The position numbers and the translations under genes were made by a program. Positions 8,791 to 17,855 of a stretch of DNA of 60,045 bases are shown here, piece by piece (within the stretch, counting starts at the first letter, position 1; each line of letters begins with the position of its first letter). Under the pieces are notes generated by a model that was given only the letters and a program-made list of their open reading frames with translations, did not search any database and was not told where the DNA came from. Source of the DNA: Colwellia sp. C1TZA3 (lineage in GTDB: Bacteria > Pseudomonadota > Gammaproteobacteria > Enterobacterales > Alteromonadaceae); NCBI RefSeq assembly GCF_007954265.1, contig NZ_VOLS01000024.1, forward strand, positions 1 through 60,045, in the 5' to 3' direction.

Positions 8791-9891
8791 TTACTTATAG
8801 CAAGTAACACAAGCTCCACCACCTTCTACTTCATCATAGATTTCATCCATGACATCGGTATCAACATTCACAATATTGATTTGTAATTGGTTTTGGCGTC
8901 TTAGGGCTTTTTTAGCAAACCGTTCCATTTTTTTTGCGTGGTTGTCTTCAATTTGTTTAATCCTGTCTTTATCTTCTAAGGTAGAGAGTGGTGTATCTTT
9001 TCCAAGCCAATAAAAAGTACCATCAGGTCGTTTTTCTTCAGCTGTTTTTTCATAGCTTTTAGCCTCTTCAAAAGCAGCAGGATATATCTGTTTTAATCTA
9101 ACCCATTCAATCTTTTGTTGATAAAAACAAAAAGTACAACCACTTCTTGAACGCCAGCCGTAATAGCCTGGTTTCCCAACATCCATAGCTTCGACGATTT
9201 TTCTATAAAGATCTACAGTTAGGTTCGAATCTTTATATGTTGAGTTTGTAGTTTCTATTATTTCATTTTCAAAATGCTTAATGAAGTCTTCTTCTGTTGG
9301 CGTAGTTGGCATATTTGTATTTTTGTCTATAAACAACTTACGATAATTTATAACTTCTTCTGTATCCGAGAGAAGATCTGCACCTTGTAAAATGTCAAAA
9401 ATGTCTTTTTTATTTAAACCATCATCTCGAAAGGGCATTTCAATTTTTAGGTATGCTTCGTTATTCGAGTTAGTTAGAAAACCACTTCGTGCCGGTTCAT
9501 CGGCACGAATACCTACATAAGAAATGACCTTATCATAACCTTCATCCATCATCTTCTTATTAATCCACATTTCAAATGGAACTAACTTCATTTGAATAGT
9601 ACACCATCGTGCTTGGGGGGATGGTAGATAGTTTTGATGTTTTTCTAAGTGATAATCAAAATCTTTTTTCGTACGATTAGAAGAAAAAACTTCATCATAA
9701 GGGTCTATGATCGGTTTACCTAAGTAGCCTTCCAAACGATTAACAAAATCAATTACCTCAGGGAGCTCTTTACCTGTATCGGTAAAGTAATATTGAATAT
9801 CAAGCTCTGGATAATTATCGCGCATATACATAGCAAGTGCGGCACTATCTTTACCACCCGATAATCCTAATACGTGAAGTGTTTTAGGCAT
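8791..9891 (-). CDS. sspD: Phosphorothioation ATP pyrophosphatase / PAPS-reductase-like protein (SspD/DndC type)
   Basis: A 366-residue member of the adenine-nucleotide alpha-hydrolase (PAPS reductase) family. The PP-loop is at the very N-terminus, GLSGGKDSAAL (residues 9-19). SPQARWCTIQMK (91-102) is the family's RWCT..K segment. Cys97, Cys252 and Cys255 (SGCTFCFYQQ), plus Cys362 and Cys365 near the C-terminus (ACVTCYK), are candidate iron-sulfur or sulfur-relay ligands. DndC is known to carry an Fe-S cluster; that this protein does is inference. It probably activates the DNA backbone with ATP and passes on sulfur from SspA. It starts one base after the sspC stop, so the two are translationally coupled, and it is the last gene of sspBCD. 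Confidence 0.88.
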   Translation of the reverse strand: MPKTLHVLGLSGGKDSAALAMYMRDNYPELDIQYYFTDTGKELPEVIDFVNRLEGYLGKPIIDPYDEVFSSNRTKKDFDYHLEKHQNYLPSPQARWCTIQMKLVPFEMWINKKMMDEGYDKVISYVGIRADEPARSGFLTNSNNEAYLKIEMPFRDDGLNKKDIFDILQGADLLSDTEEVINYRKLFIDKNTNMPTTPTEEDFIKHFENEIIETTNSTYKDSNLTVDLYRKIVEAMDVGKPGYYGWRSRSGCTFCFYQQKIEWVRLKQIYPAAFEEAKSYEKTAEEKRPDGTFYWLGKDTPLSTLEDKDRIKQIEDNHAKKMERFAKKALRRQNQLQINIVNVDTDVMDEIYDEVEGGGACVTCYK

Positions 9892-9892
9892 G

Positions 9893-12800
9893 TTAAACTC
9901 CTTTTGTCATCTCATCTAATAGAGCCATTAAAACAGCTCTTCTTTCGTGCTCTTCTAACGTTGAAAGTGATTTTTCGACGCTAATAATTTGACTGTTATA
10001 ATCCTTCCTAATAGATTTGTATTCTAAAGCTTTAAATGAAGCTTGATAATTAGCTAACTTAAAACGTTCAATTATCCCTATCAGTTCAGTTTTAGCTTTA
10101 TTAATGGCATTATCATCCCAATTGCGTTCAGCTTTCCCAGACAGTAACGAAATTATATTGGAAACCCAATTATTATTACTTGCAAACTCTCCTAAACGCT
10201 GAGCAAATGTTTGCAGTTTAGCATCGGATGTAAACACCGTTACATTGGTACATTGCTTTAATAAGTGTGCGTCAATAGGAAGATAAATTGTGATTTCAGT
10301 CTTAAATGCTTTAACCATTTCCATATGAGCATTAATAACTTCGTTCAATATGTTTTTTATATCATTTGATCTTATGTCAATTATAGTTTTTTTTGTAAAA
10401 ATAGACGTTAATTTTTCAAACAAATAGTCATGAGGATCAGATGCTGTTTTCGAATACAATATAAAATCTTTAGCTGCTTTTGATACTGATTTAGTATTAC
10501 GTGTCCAAGTTGAAAGACTAGCAAATAAAGTTACATATTCTTGAGCAATTGCCAAAGGAGTCGGATTACCAGTAAAATTTGGTAGGGCCAAAGCCAGCTC
10601 ATTTAAATACGCCGTTTTTTCTTGATCAACTTGCACAAGTTGAACGCCAACAAATGACGATTTCAGCATTAATTTAATTACAAACTCTTCATCGGGCGCT
10701 GTAATAAACATATGCTCGTTTGTCGCATCATTTTTATCAAAAAATGCAAAGTCTTTAAGGTGTGTCATTACAAAGGCAAGTATCCAGATGGTTCTTATCC
10801 CTTTAGGAACACCAAAAGGTTTTTGCGACCAAAGGTTATCAATCTCATTTAACCAAACAATATCACCACGCGCTTTAATAAGCAGGTTTGCAGAATCAAA
10901 CAATGCTTTAAGATTAATATCTTTTGGTTGATTGAACTCAAACTTACCTTCAGTTTCAGCATGAAGACCTTGATTTTTCAAGCATGAAAAATACAAACCT
11001 TTTTCAGCTGGAAAGCTACCATCAGGTAAATTTAGGTTTTCTTCTTCAAAATTTTCAGACATTGCTATAAGCAATTTCTTAATTGCTGAATTAGCACTAC
11101 CTGATGGTTTAGAACGGTTTACTAGTTCATTTTTAATCACCGGAGCTTTATTAAAAATATGATCGGCAATTTCTGATGTGATTGAAGTTAAGGTTTTATT
11201 ATTAAGAGAAAGTGAATCATATTCCCATTGTGCTGTTTTAAATGCTTTATCAGTCGCTTCAAAAATAGATTGTTTAGCAATCTCTATGCGATGGTTTATT
11301 TCATTTTTAGCAATAAAATCATGACTGATTTCTTTATGCTCTCTTAATACTTTATTCAAAGCAATTAATTCAATCGCTTGTGTTTTTAACATAGAAAAAT
11401 GAGATTGATGGCCTAATATAATATGTTCATTAGTATTAGCAATAGCTTGGGCTCTTTCAAATAACGATTCCTCTACGGGTAACACAAACCACAAAAAAGT
11501 CTCTCCGCTAATGGGGTTTGTATCTAAGCTTTCTAGTTCGGTGAAATTGTGCTTACCAATAGTTTTTGTTTGTGCCCAACGCATAGTACCTGTTTTATGG
11601 TAATGAGCAGTTGCTAATATATTATTTGCTTGTGCAATTTGAGACGTCCAATCTACACCATCTTTAATCTCTTCTATTGTAACCGAGATTAATTGATTAA
11701 TATCGATATCACTACCTTGGAAAACGAACAATGCATCGTGCTTTTGACGATAGATAATAACTGTCCATTCTTCTAATTCTTTTATGGCTAGAGTTACATC
11801 TGTTGCTGAAAACCCACGCGAGCTAAAGTAGCTAATTAAGAACTTTCTTTTTGCAAATAGTTGGTGTTGAAATCCAAACAGAGTTAACAATGCAATAGTC
11901 TTAGTTATCAGACAGTGCAAGTCAGAACCTTTTTGTTCAGCTCTGTAAATTGCATCTTGGCCTTCCAACCAAACCTTACTGTCTGAACTTGCCAGAATAA
12001 TATGGTTTAAGTTGTATTGTAGGTAATCCCAGAATAACTCAGGGTGAAACAAGTCAAGCTTCTTGCTTTCAATATTCAATTCTGATGGATAATGTTGTTC
12101 AATAAACTGTTTAAAACCCATTTTTTCGTTGGATGCTAAAAAGCCAAATAAACTTCGTTCATTTTGAGAAAAGCTTCTTTTTGATATTGGGCCTAATAGC
12201 AAACTTACTATTGGATCTAATGGTAAAGAGTTTAACAGAGGCGCTTTACGGTCTGTTTGAGATGGAAAAAAACTAAGTACTGAAGAAATTAAGTTATCAT
12301 TATCTTGAACTAATTTTTTCTCTACTTCGCTTGTCTTAGCTATTGAATCACCAATTAATACCAATGATTCATCAATAGAAGGGATGTAACCCATATCGCG
12401 ATAGCGACCTTGTACTTTAGCCCAATCCTTTTGAGCTGAAGCGTTCATAGCCTTAGAATATTCACTAAATGCTTGATGTAAAAAGCCAATTAAAATTGCA
12501 GGAGTTTTAGACTTCTGAATAACATCAGCAAGGTTTTGGAAAAAATATAAGTCTTTATTTTCTCTTGATTGGTAATCTAACGCTTTACCCATTTCATCTA
12601 ATAAAATAATTACACCGTCAACTTTAACACCTTTGTCAAGTGTTGAAGCAATTAGTGAGAGGCATTCATCATCGTTTAATTGAAAAATATCCTGTTCATT
12701 AAATTCATGTTCTAGTGTTTGCAAAATAGAACAAGTAATAGTTGCTGAGGGTACGTTTAAACCACAAACATGCTTTACAACTTTCCACCCTTTTTTTACA

Positions 12801-13129
12801 TTAAAGCTTGATTGAAAGGTATTTTCACCATCGCTAGCTATCAGTTTTTTATTTGCATAGTTTCGTACAGTTTTTTTATCAGACAATAATTGTGTTAAAA
12901 AAAGTGCAATAGTTGATTTACCAGTGCCATAAGGTCCCGTAATTGTAAAGCAACGCTGTTCACTGTTAGTAAAATCTCTGCTGATAGTATCAAGCACATT
13001 TAAAGCGGTACCATGTAAGATAAAGCTATCTATGAAGTCCTTATAATTAAAAGCGTCATTATCTAGACGAGTTGAACTTTTGTATTTTTGGCTGATATCA
13101 ATCATAGATGACATTTTATTCAACACCAT
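9893..13129 (-). CDS. sspC: Large P-loop ATPase of the phosphorothioation system (SspC)
   Basis: A 1078-residue ATPase. Walker A is ITGPYGTGKST (residues 63-73) and Walker B is GVIILLDEMGK (170-180). The long C-terminal remainder is helical and lacks helicase motifs. Its position between a DUF4007 gene and a DndC-like gene identifies it as SspC of single-strand phosphorothioation systems, where ATPase activity supports modification. The ATG at 13129 overlaps sspB by 14 bases; a Met at 13114 is an alternative start. Overlap on one side and a one-base gap on the other show one transcript. Codon use is markedly A+T-rich, like the rest of the island and unlike the malto locus. Confidence 0.85.
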   Translation of the reverse strand: MVLNKMSSMIDISQKYKSSTRLDNDAFNYKDFIDSFILHGTALNVLDTISRDFTNSEQRCFTITGPYGTGKSTIALFLTQLLSDKKTVRNYANKKLIASDGENTFQSSFNVKKGWKVVKHVCGLNVPSATITCSILQTLEHEFNEQDIFQLNDDECLSLIASTLDKGVKVDGVIILLDEMGKALDYQSRENKDLYFFQNLADVIQKSKTPAILIGFLHQAFSEYSKAMNASAQKDWAKVQGRYRDMGYIPSIDESLVLIGDSIAKTSEVEKKLVQDNDNLISSVLSFFPSQTDRKAPLLNSLPLDPIVSLLLGPISKRSFSQNERSLFGFLASNEKMGFKQFIEQHYPSELNIESKKLDLFHPELFWDYLQYNLNHIILASSDSKVWLEGQDAIYRAEQKGSDLHCLITKTIALLTLFGFQHQLFAKRKFLISYFSSRGFSATDVTLAIKELEEWTVIIYRQKHDALFVFQGSDIDINQLISVTIEEIKDGVDWTSQIAQANNILATAHYHKTGTMRWAQTKTIGKHNFTELESLDTNPISGETFLWFVLPVEESLFERAQAIANTNEHIILGHQSHFSMLKTQAIELIALNKVLREHKEISHDFIAKNEINHRIEIAKQSIFEATDKAFKTAQWEYDSLSLNNKTLTSITSEIADHIFNKAPVIKNELVNRSKPSGSANSAIKKLLIAMSENFEEENLNLPDGSFPAEKGLYFSCLKNQGLHAETEGKFEFNQPKDINLKALFDSANLLIKARGDIVWLNEIDNLWSQKPFGVPKGIRTIWILAFVMTHLKDFAFFDKNDATNEHMFITAPDEEFVIKLMLKSSFVGVQLVQVDQEKTAYLNELALALPNFTGNPTPLAIAQEYVTLFASLSTWTRNTKSVSKAAKDFILYSKTASDPHDYLFEKLTSIFTKKTIIDIRSNDIKNILNEVINAHMEMVKAFKTEITIYLPIDAHLLKQCTNVTVFTSDAKLQTFAQRLGEFASNNNWVSNIISLLSGKAERNWDDNAINKAKTELIGIIERFKLANYQASFKALEYKSIRKDYNSQIISVEKSLSTLEEHERRAVLMALLDEMTKGV

Positions 13130-14072
13130 AGTATTTATTTAGAATTTGAATAGGGTTCTTTATTAAGTTAATGGGACAAGAAATTTGTCTTAAGCCTCTA
13201 GAGTCAACCCAAGTTAATCCACCATTCGTAGTAAGTTGAGCATCATCAAGTTGTTGACCAAGACCATGTTCTGATAACCGGAATATTCTACCAGGTGAAA
13301 ATGGGTTACTTAGTAAAGAGTCAAAACCGATAGTTAACTCTTCTGTTTCTATATTAATATCATTTAAATCAAAATTTAAACTCATAAACCTAGCTACAGC
13401 ATAAATAAATATTTCAATAGGTAAATCTTGTTGCTCACGAAGAGTGCTTGTATAAAAACCATTACCATTATCATTAATTAAACTTAATTCAGCTAAAGGT
13501 GATGAGAAATGATCTTCGTCTATTTTGATCGTTTTAGATGAGTTAGCTTTTCTTTTTCGGCAATAGGTATGTAGAAAACAATCGAGATCTTTTTTTAAGC
13601 TCTTATCTGTAATACCATCGTTTTGACAAATTCTTTGAGCATCTTCGACAAAGTCGAATAAATATTTTTCTTTTTCAAAACTTTGTACGTGTGAAAAATT
13701 GAAAAAATAACGGTATGAAGTTAAATATTCGTCATCAAAGTTAAGCAAAAAATGAATTAACCAAATAGAGCCTTTTCGTTCTAAATAAGGGTCTTTACCT
13801 TGATGCACACCAAAGTCACCAAAAATATAGTTACCAAGGTCTGTTACTACAGGTGCTTTATTCACTTTATCGTAAATAACACCCGTACAGTCAGACCAAT
13901 AACGGATGGCATTTACCATGTTTTTACCAACGCCGAGTTCTATCACGGCTTTTTCAACATCTTTACTCTTAGATGTTTTCAAAAAGTAACCTGAATTCAT
14001 ATGGTTAACAGCCTTATAAAGCCATCCATATCTTAAAGGGAATGTATCGTGTCCGGAAAATTTTGCTTTCAT
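13116..14072 (-). CDS. sspB: DUF4007 DNA nickase of the phosphorothioation system (SspB)
   Basis: A 318-residue protein whose N-terminus KAKFSGHDTFPLRYGWLYKA is the signature of DUF4007. Members of this family in the SspABCD system have been reported to nick DNA, which opens a strand for sulfur insertion. Other blocks conserved in the family are VEKAVIELGVGKNMVNAIRY and WLIHFLL. It is the first gene of sspBCD, with an AGGAGCT ribosome site ahead of the ATG at 14072, and it is divergent from the helicase operon. The family call is confident. Nickase activity is taken from published relatives and not visible in the sequence. Confidence 0.85.
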   Translation of the reverse strand: MKAKFSGHDTFPLRYGWLYKAVNHMNSGYFLKTSKSKDVEKAVIELGVGKNMVNAIRYWSDCTGVIYDKVNKAPVVTDLGNYIFGDFGVHQGKDPYLERKGSIWLIHFLLNFDDEYLTSYRYFFNFSHVQSFEKEKYLFDFVEDAQRICQNDGITDKSLKKDLDCFLHTYCRKRKANSSKTIKIDEDHFSSPLAELSLINDNGNGFYTSTLREQQDLPIEIFIYAVARFMSLNFDLNDINIETEELTIGFDSLLSNPFSPGRIFRLSEHGLGQQLDDAQLTTNGGLTWVDSRGLRQISCPINLIKNPIQILNKYYGVE

Positions 14073-14337
14073 TACGGGTAATAGCTCCTGGAGAAATTGT
14101 CCAGAAGATATAGTATTACTATTTTACAAGAGATTAAAGTAATTTATTGTTATAACTGTTTTTATTTACAGTAAAAATCAGTTAAAGAAAAGCAAATTGA
14201 TTTATTTATTAATCCTTTGATTTAAGGCATTATTTAATCAGTCTGGAGAGGTTACAATATTAGCTCTTCGATTTATAACACCCTAGAGTATTAATTATTA
14301 AAATTTATATAATTATTAGCATTTACAAGGAGTTGCT
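14073..14337. promoter_or_regulatory. Divergent promoter region between sspBCD and the helicase-to-sspE operon
   Basis: This 265-bp A+T-rich region must hold both promoters. Strong ribosome sites flank it: AGGAGCT for sspB on the minus strand and AAGGAG at 14327-14332 for the helicase on the plus strand. No HTH regulator gene or clear palindromic operator was found inside it. The shared location suggests that modification and restriction genes are controlled together. Confidence 0.6.
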
Positions 14338-16023
14338 ATGCTAGAAAAAATTCTCAATAATTTCAGTTTAAATTCATTAAAAGTACTTGCGGGTTCTGAC
14401 TCCTTAAAGTTTTTTGAAGAGACCTTAAATATAAGTCCAGATTATTATGAATCTAATAGTCAAATTACATTATTAATTCAGGCCATTTTAAACTCTAACC
14501 CTATTACTATTTTTTTAAATACAGTATCTAGAAATTACTTTATAGATAGAATGCATAAAAATGATATTTCTTATGTTATTGAGAAGATCAATGGTAAAAG
14601 GTCAGAAATTATTAATTCTGAACACTACAATGCGATAAAAGAATTCTGCAATAACAACCGTAATTTATCCATATTTTTAGATTCAATTAATTGTCAAGGT
14701 AGTGACTTACCTCTTAATTATTCAAATAGCGACCTAATACAAGATAGTGCTAGAAGTGAGTATATTGCATTTAAGTCGATTAAACCTAAATATGGACTTT
14801 ACCCTTATCAAGTTGAAATATCAGAAAAAACTTATTATTCACTAGAGACTGGAAGTAATAATCGTGCAGTCATTCATCTTCCTACAGGTGCAGGTAAAAC
14901 ACGAACAGCGATGCATATTATTTGTCGTCATTTAATGACACAAAAAAATGCCCTCGTTTTGTGGTTAGCAAATTCGGATATTTTATGTGAACAAGCGGCG
15001 GAAGAGTTTGAAGAAGCATGGTCATTTTTAGGTAACCGTGAAATATTACAAGGACGTTTTTATAAGTCAAATGATTTTTCATTAGATAGTATAAATAGTG
15101 GATTTGTTGTTGGTGGTCTACAAAAGCTCCATTCACGTTACACTCTATTATCTAATAGCTCAGCCTCATCATTCGATAGAAAATTAACTTTAGTAGTTTT
15201 TGACGAAGCTCATAAAGCATTGGCAAGTACTTATAAAGAATTAGTTGATAGATTCTTAGAGTTTTCTCCTCAAGCTAAGTTAATCGGCTTAACAGCAACC
15301 CCAGGTCGAATATATAAAGATGATAAACCTGAATTAGAACCGGCAAATAAAGCTTTAGCGCAAATGTTTGGTAATAATAAAATAACAATGGATGTTAGCC
15401 CATTACAACCTATGGACTACCTAATTGATAATCATTATCTTGCTAAACCTCATTTTATTGAACTCAAATATGATGATTCAGATCTTTATGAAAACCTTTC
15501 GGCAAATGATGTAACAGAAACAGAGTTAATGTCGCGCTTAGGCGTTTCAAAAAACCGTAACTCAATAATAATTCAAACAATACTAAACGAGACTAAAAAA
15601 AATAAAGCTAAAATTATTGTTTTTGCATGTGATATAGAGCATGCAAGAAATATAGCTTTTTCACTTTGTTGTTTAGGAATCAAAGCTGCCTCTGTTGATA
15701 GTAAATATACATCTCAACAAGAAAAAGAGAGCATCATTCATCAATACAAATATGGTGATTTAAGTGTTTTAGTTAATTGTGAGATGCTAACAACTGGCTT
15801 TGATGCACCTGAAACTAATGTAGCAATTATTGCAAGGCCTACACAATCACTTGTTTTGTATTTACAAATGATTGGACGAGCATTAAGAGGCAATACAGAT
15901 CAATCACCTAAAAGTGCTAATATTTATACGGTATTAGACGAAATATCAGATTTTAATAATGTTAATTTAGCTTTTAAACATTGGAACGAAATGTGGACAG
16001 AGTTAGAACCAACTAATAAGTAA
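14338..16023 (+). CDS. SF2 DEAD/DEAH helicase, restriction type, in phosphorothioation island
   Basis: A 561-residue superfamily 2 helicase. The first about 150 residues are family-specific. RecA domain 1 has the Q-like PYQVE (156-160), Walker A LPTGAGKT (181-188), DEAH (289-292) and LTATPGR (318-324). RecA domain 2 has VLVNCEMLTTGFD and the arginine-finger motif QMIGRALRG near the C-terminus. It resembles the helicase half of type III/HsdR restriction enzymes, and some phosphorothioation clusters carry a helicase annotated as a restriction enzyme. No nuclease domain is visible, so cutting may come from the PLD protein or SspE downstream. It is the first gene of a five-gene operon; the next starts 11 bases later. 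Confidence 0.85.
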   Translation: MLEKILNNFSLNSLKVLAGSDSLKFFEETLNISPDYYESNSQITLLIQAILNSNPITIFLNTVSRNYFIDRMHKNDISYVIEKINGKRSEIINSEHYNAIKEFCNNNRNLSIFLDSINCQGSDLPLNYSNSDLIQDSARSEYIAFKSIKPKYGLYPYQVEISEKTYYSLETGSNNRAVIHLPTGAGKTRTAMHIICRHLMTQKNALVLWLANSDILCEQAAEEFEEAWSFLGNREILQGRFYKSNDFSLDSINSGFVVGGLQKLHSRYTLLSNSSASSFDRKLTLVVFDEAHKALASTYKELVDRFLEFSPQAKLIGLTATPGRIYKDDKPELEPANKALAQMFGNNKITMDVSPLQPMDYLIDNHYLAKPHFIELKYDDSDLYENLSANDVTETELMSRLGVSKNRNSIIIQTILNETKKNKAKIIVFACDIEHARNIAFSLCCLGIKAASVDSKYTSQQEKESIIHQYKYGDLSVLVNCEMLTTGFDAPETNVAIIARPTQSLVLYLQMIGRALRGNTDQSPKSANIYTVLDEISDFNNVNLAFKHWNEMWTELEPTNK

Positions 16024-16034
16024 AGGATTCATTT

Positions 16035-17855
16035 ATGTCATTGGTAAACCCGAAGCAATATATTATTTCAGCACGTTCAAATGGCTATAAAGATACAGCG
16101 TATGCAATTGCAGAACTTGCAGATAACTCTATTCAAGCAGGTGCAGATAAAGTAGAGATACTTATTTTTGAAAATAAGAATAGAAGTATTGACCAAATAG
16201 CTATTATTGATAATGGTAAAGGAATGAGTAAGGAGCTGTTAGCTTCTGCTCTAGGTTTTGGTGAGTCAGGTAGAGACAAAGATAAAGAAGGTCATTTACT
16301 TAACGATGATACAAAAGGCATGGGGAAATTTGGTATGGGACTTCCCAATGCCTCAGTTTCTCAATGTAAAAGGATTGAAGTTTGGAGTTGGCAAGAAGGT
16401 AAAGATAGAAATTATAGTTATTTAGATGTTCAAGAAATTATTGACGGTAAATATACTGAACTACCAGTGCCATCAAATAAAGCGTTACCTGAAAAATATT
16501 TAGATGCTATATTTGATGGCGTTATCCCTCCATCAGGTACGATTGTATTATGGTCAGTTCTTGATAAATTAAAGTGGAAAAGAGCGAAAACATTATTTGA
16601 AAAATCACAGTTTGAAATAGGACGAATGTATCGCCACTTTATATCTAATGGTCAGTGTAGTGTTAAGTTCAAAGTTTTTGACACTTTAGGAAATCCTAAA
16701 AAAGATGCTTTAGCAAAATTAACAGACACTGGTTTTATTAAGGCAAATGATCCATTATACCTGACAGAAAATTCTTCTCTGCCTGAACTACCAGGCTTAC
16801 ATATTGATGAATCACCGACATTTTTTGTCGAAAAGGAAAGTTTTAGATTTAATGTTGAATACCAGGGTAAGCAACATTCAATTGGTATAAGAAGCTCAGT
16901 CGCTAGGCCTGAAGTAATAAAACGAATACTAAATAATAGTGATCATAATCAAGCAGGTAAAACTGAATATGGTAAAGATTGTTTGAAGAATTTTGGCTTG
17001 TCAGTAATGAGAGCAAATCGTGAGATAGAGTTAATATCAAATGAGTTCTTCTTAAAAGATGATGCTTATAAAGCTCGATATATGGGAGTAGAAATAGATA
17101 TCCCACCATCGTTAGATGAAGTTCTTGGCGTTACAAATAATAAGCAACATGCACACAATCTTAAAGAACTGAATGTTGAAAAGATTGATTTAGACGGAGT
17201 TGAAGTTACTGATAATGCTACAGTTATTAAATTTCTACGTGATAATGGCGATGAAGAAACTGCTATATTGTATGATATATCTGTTAAGTTAATAAAAGTG
17301 ATAGGTAATGCTAGAAAGGATGCAAAGAAACTACCCACGACGAAAGTTAGTGGTAACACCCCTGAAATTAATGAAGATGATAAGGTTAGTATCGTAGTTA
17401 ATTCTGTTTTAAACAAACGGGATGAAATTAATCCAGGAAAAACTCTAGCTGTTGAAGCAGACTACGAAGGATTAAAACAGACATTAGTAAAGGATTTTGG
17501 GTATGAAGAAAGTGCTGCAACTCAAGCAGCTGAAAAAATGGAAGCGCTTAAAAGTCGTATAAGTGTTCAATATAGTAAAACTTCCAATAGTTCTTTTTTT
17601 GAGGTGGAAAATTTACAAGGTATTGCTGTCTTAATTATTAACCCTGAGCATGAACTTTATGTGAATTTCTTAAGCAAGATGTCAGATAAAGACAAAATGA
17701 TTTTTAAAGTTATTTTAGGTGCCTGGGCATTGATGGAAGATTCTTCGTCTACAGACTCGAAAAAGAGACAGTTAGAGAGAGCTAGAAATGAATGGGGCGA
17801 AGTTATTGAAGAAATGTTTGAAGAGTTAGATTTGAGCTCTACTGAAGATTCTTAA
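16035..17855 (+). CDS. GHKL ATPase (MORC/MutL-like, HATPase_c_3) of the defence operon
   Basis: A 606-residue protein with an N-terminal Bergerat fold. N-box: AIAELADNSIQAGA (25-38). G1: IIDNGKGM (57-64). G2: GMGKFGMGLPNASVS (95-109). These are the motifs of the MORC/MutL branch and not of histidine kinases; there is no dimerisation/His box. GHKL proteins of this type have been described next to SF2 helicases and nucleases in bacterial restriction neighbourhoods. The C-terminal about 90 residues (IAVLIINPEHELYVNF to the end) look homologous to the end of the next protein. Its stop overlaps the next start as TAATG, implying coupled translation and probably a complex. I infer an ATP-gated clamp or sensor role. 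Confidence 0.85.
   Translation: MSLVNPKQYIISARSNGYKDTAYAIAELADNSIQAGADKVEILIFENKNRSIDQIAIIDNGKGMSKELLASALGFGESGRDKDKEGHLLNDDTKGMGKFGMGLPNASVSQCKRIEVWSWQEGKDRNYSYLDVQEIIDGKYTELPVPSNKALPEKYLDAIFDGVIPPSGTIVLWSVLDKLKWKRAKTLFEKSQFEIGRMYRHFISNGQCSVKFKVFDTLGNPKKDALAKLTDTGFIKANDPLYLTENSSLPELPGLHIDESPTFFVEKESFRFNVEYQGKQHSIGIRSSVARPEVIKRILNNSDHNQAGKTEYGKDCLKNFGLSVMRANREIELISNEFFLKDDAYKARYMGVEIDIPPSLDEVLGVTNNKQHAHNLKELNVEKIDLDGVEVTDNATVIKFLRDNGDEETAILYDISVKLIKVIGNARKDAKKLPTTKVSGNTPEINEDDKVSIVVNSVLNKRDEINPGKTLAVEADYEGLKQTLVKDFGYEESAATQAAEKMEALKSRISVQYSKTSNSSFFEVENLQGIAVLIINPEHELYVNFLSKMSDKDKMIFKVILGAWALMEDSSSTDSKKRQLERARNEWGEVIEEMFEELDLSSTEDS

Noticed and set aside
9893-13129. SspC as a BREX or DndD/SMC-like ATPase
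   Set aside because: Only a plain Walker A/B pair is visible, there is no SMC coiled coil or hinge, and the DUF4007 and DndC-like neighbours point to SspC.
7434-14072. Classical dndABCDE system
   Set aside because: No dndB (DGQHR), dndD (SMC-like) or dndE gene is present; DUF4007 plus a large ATPase marks the ssp type.
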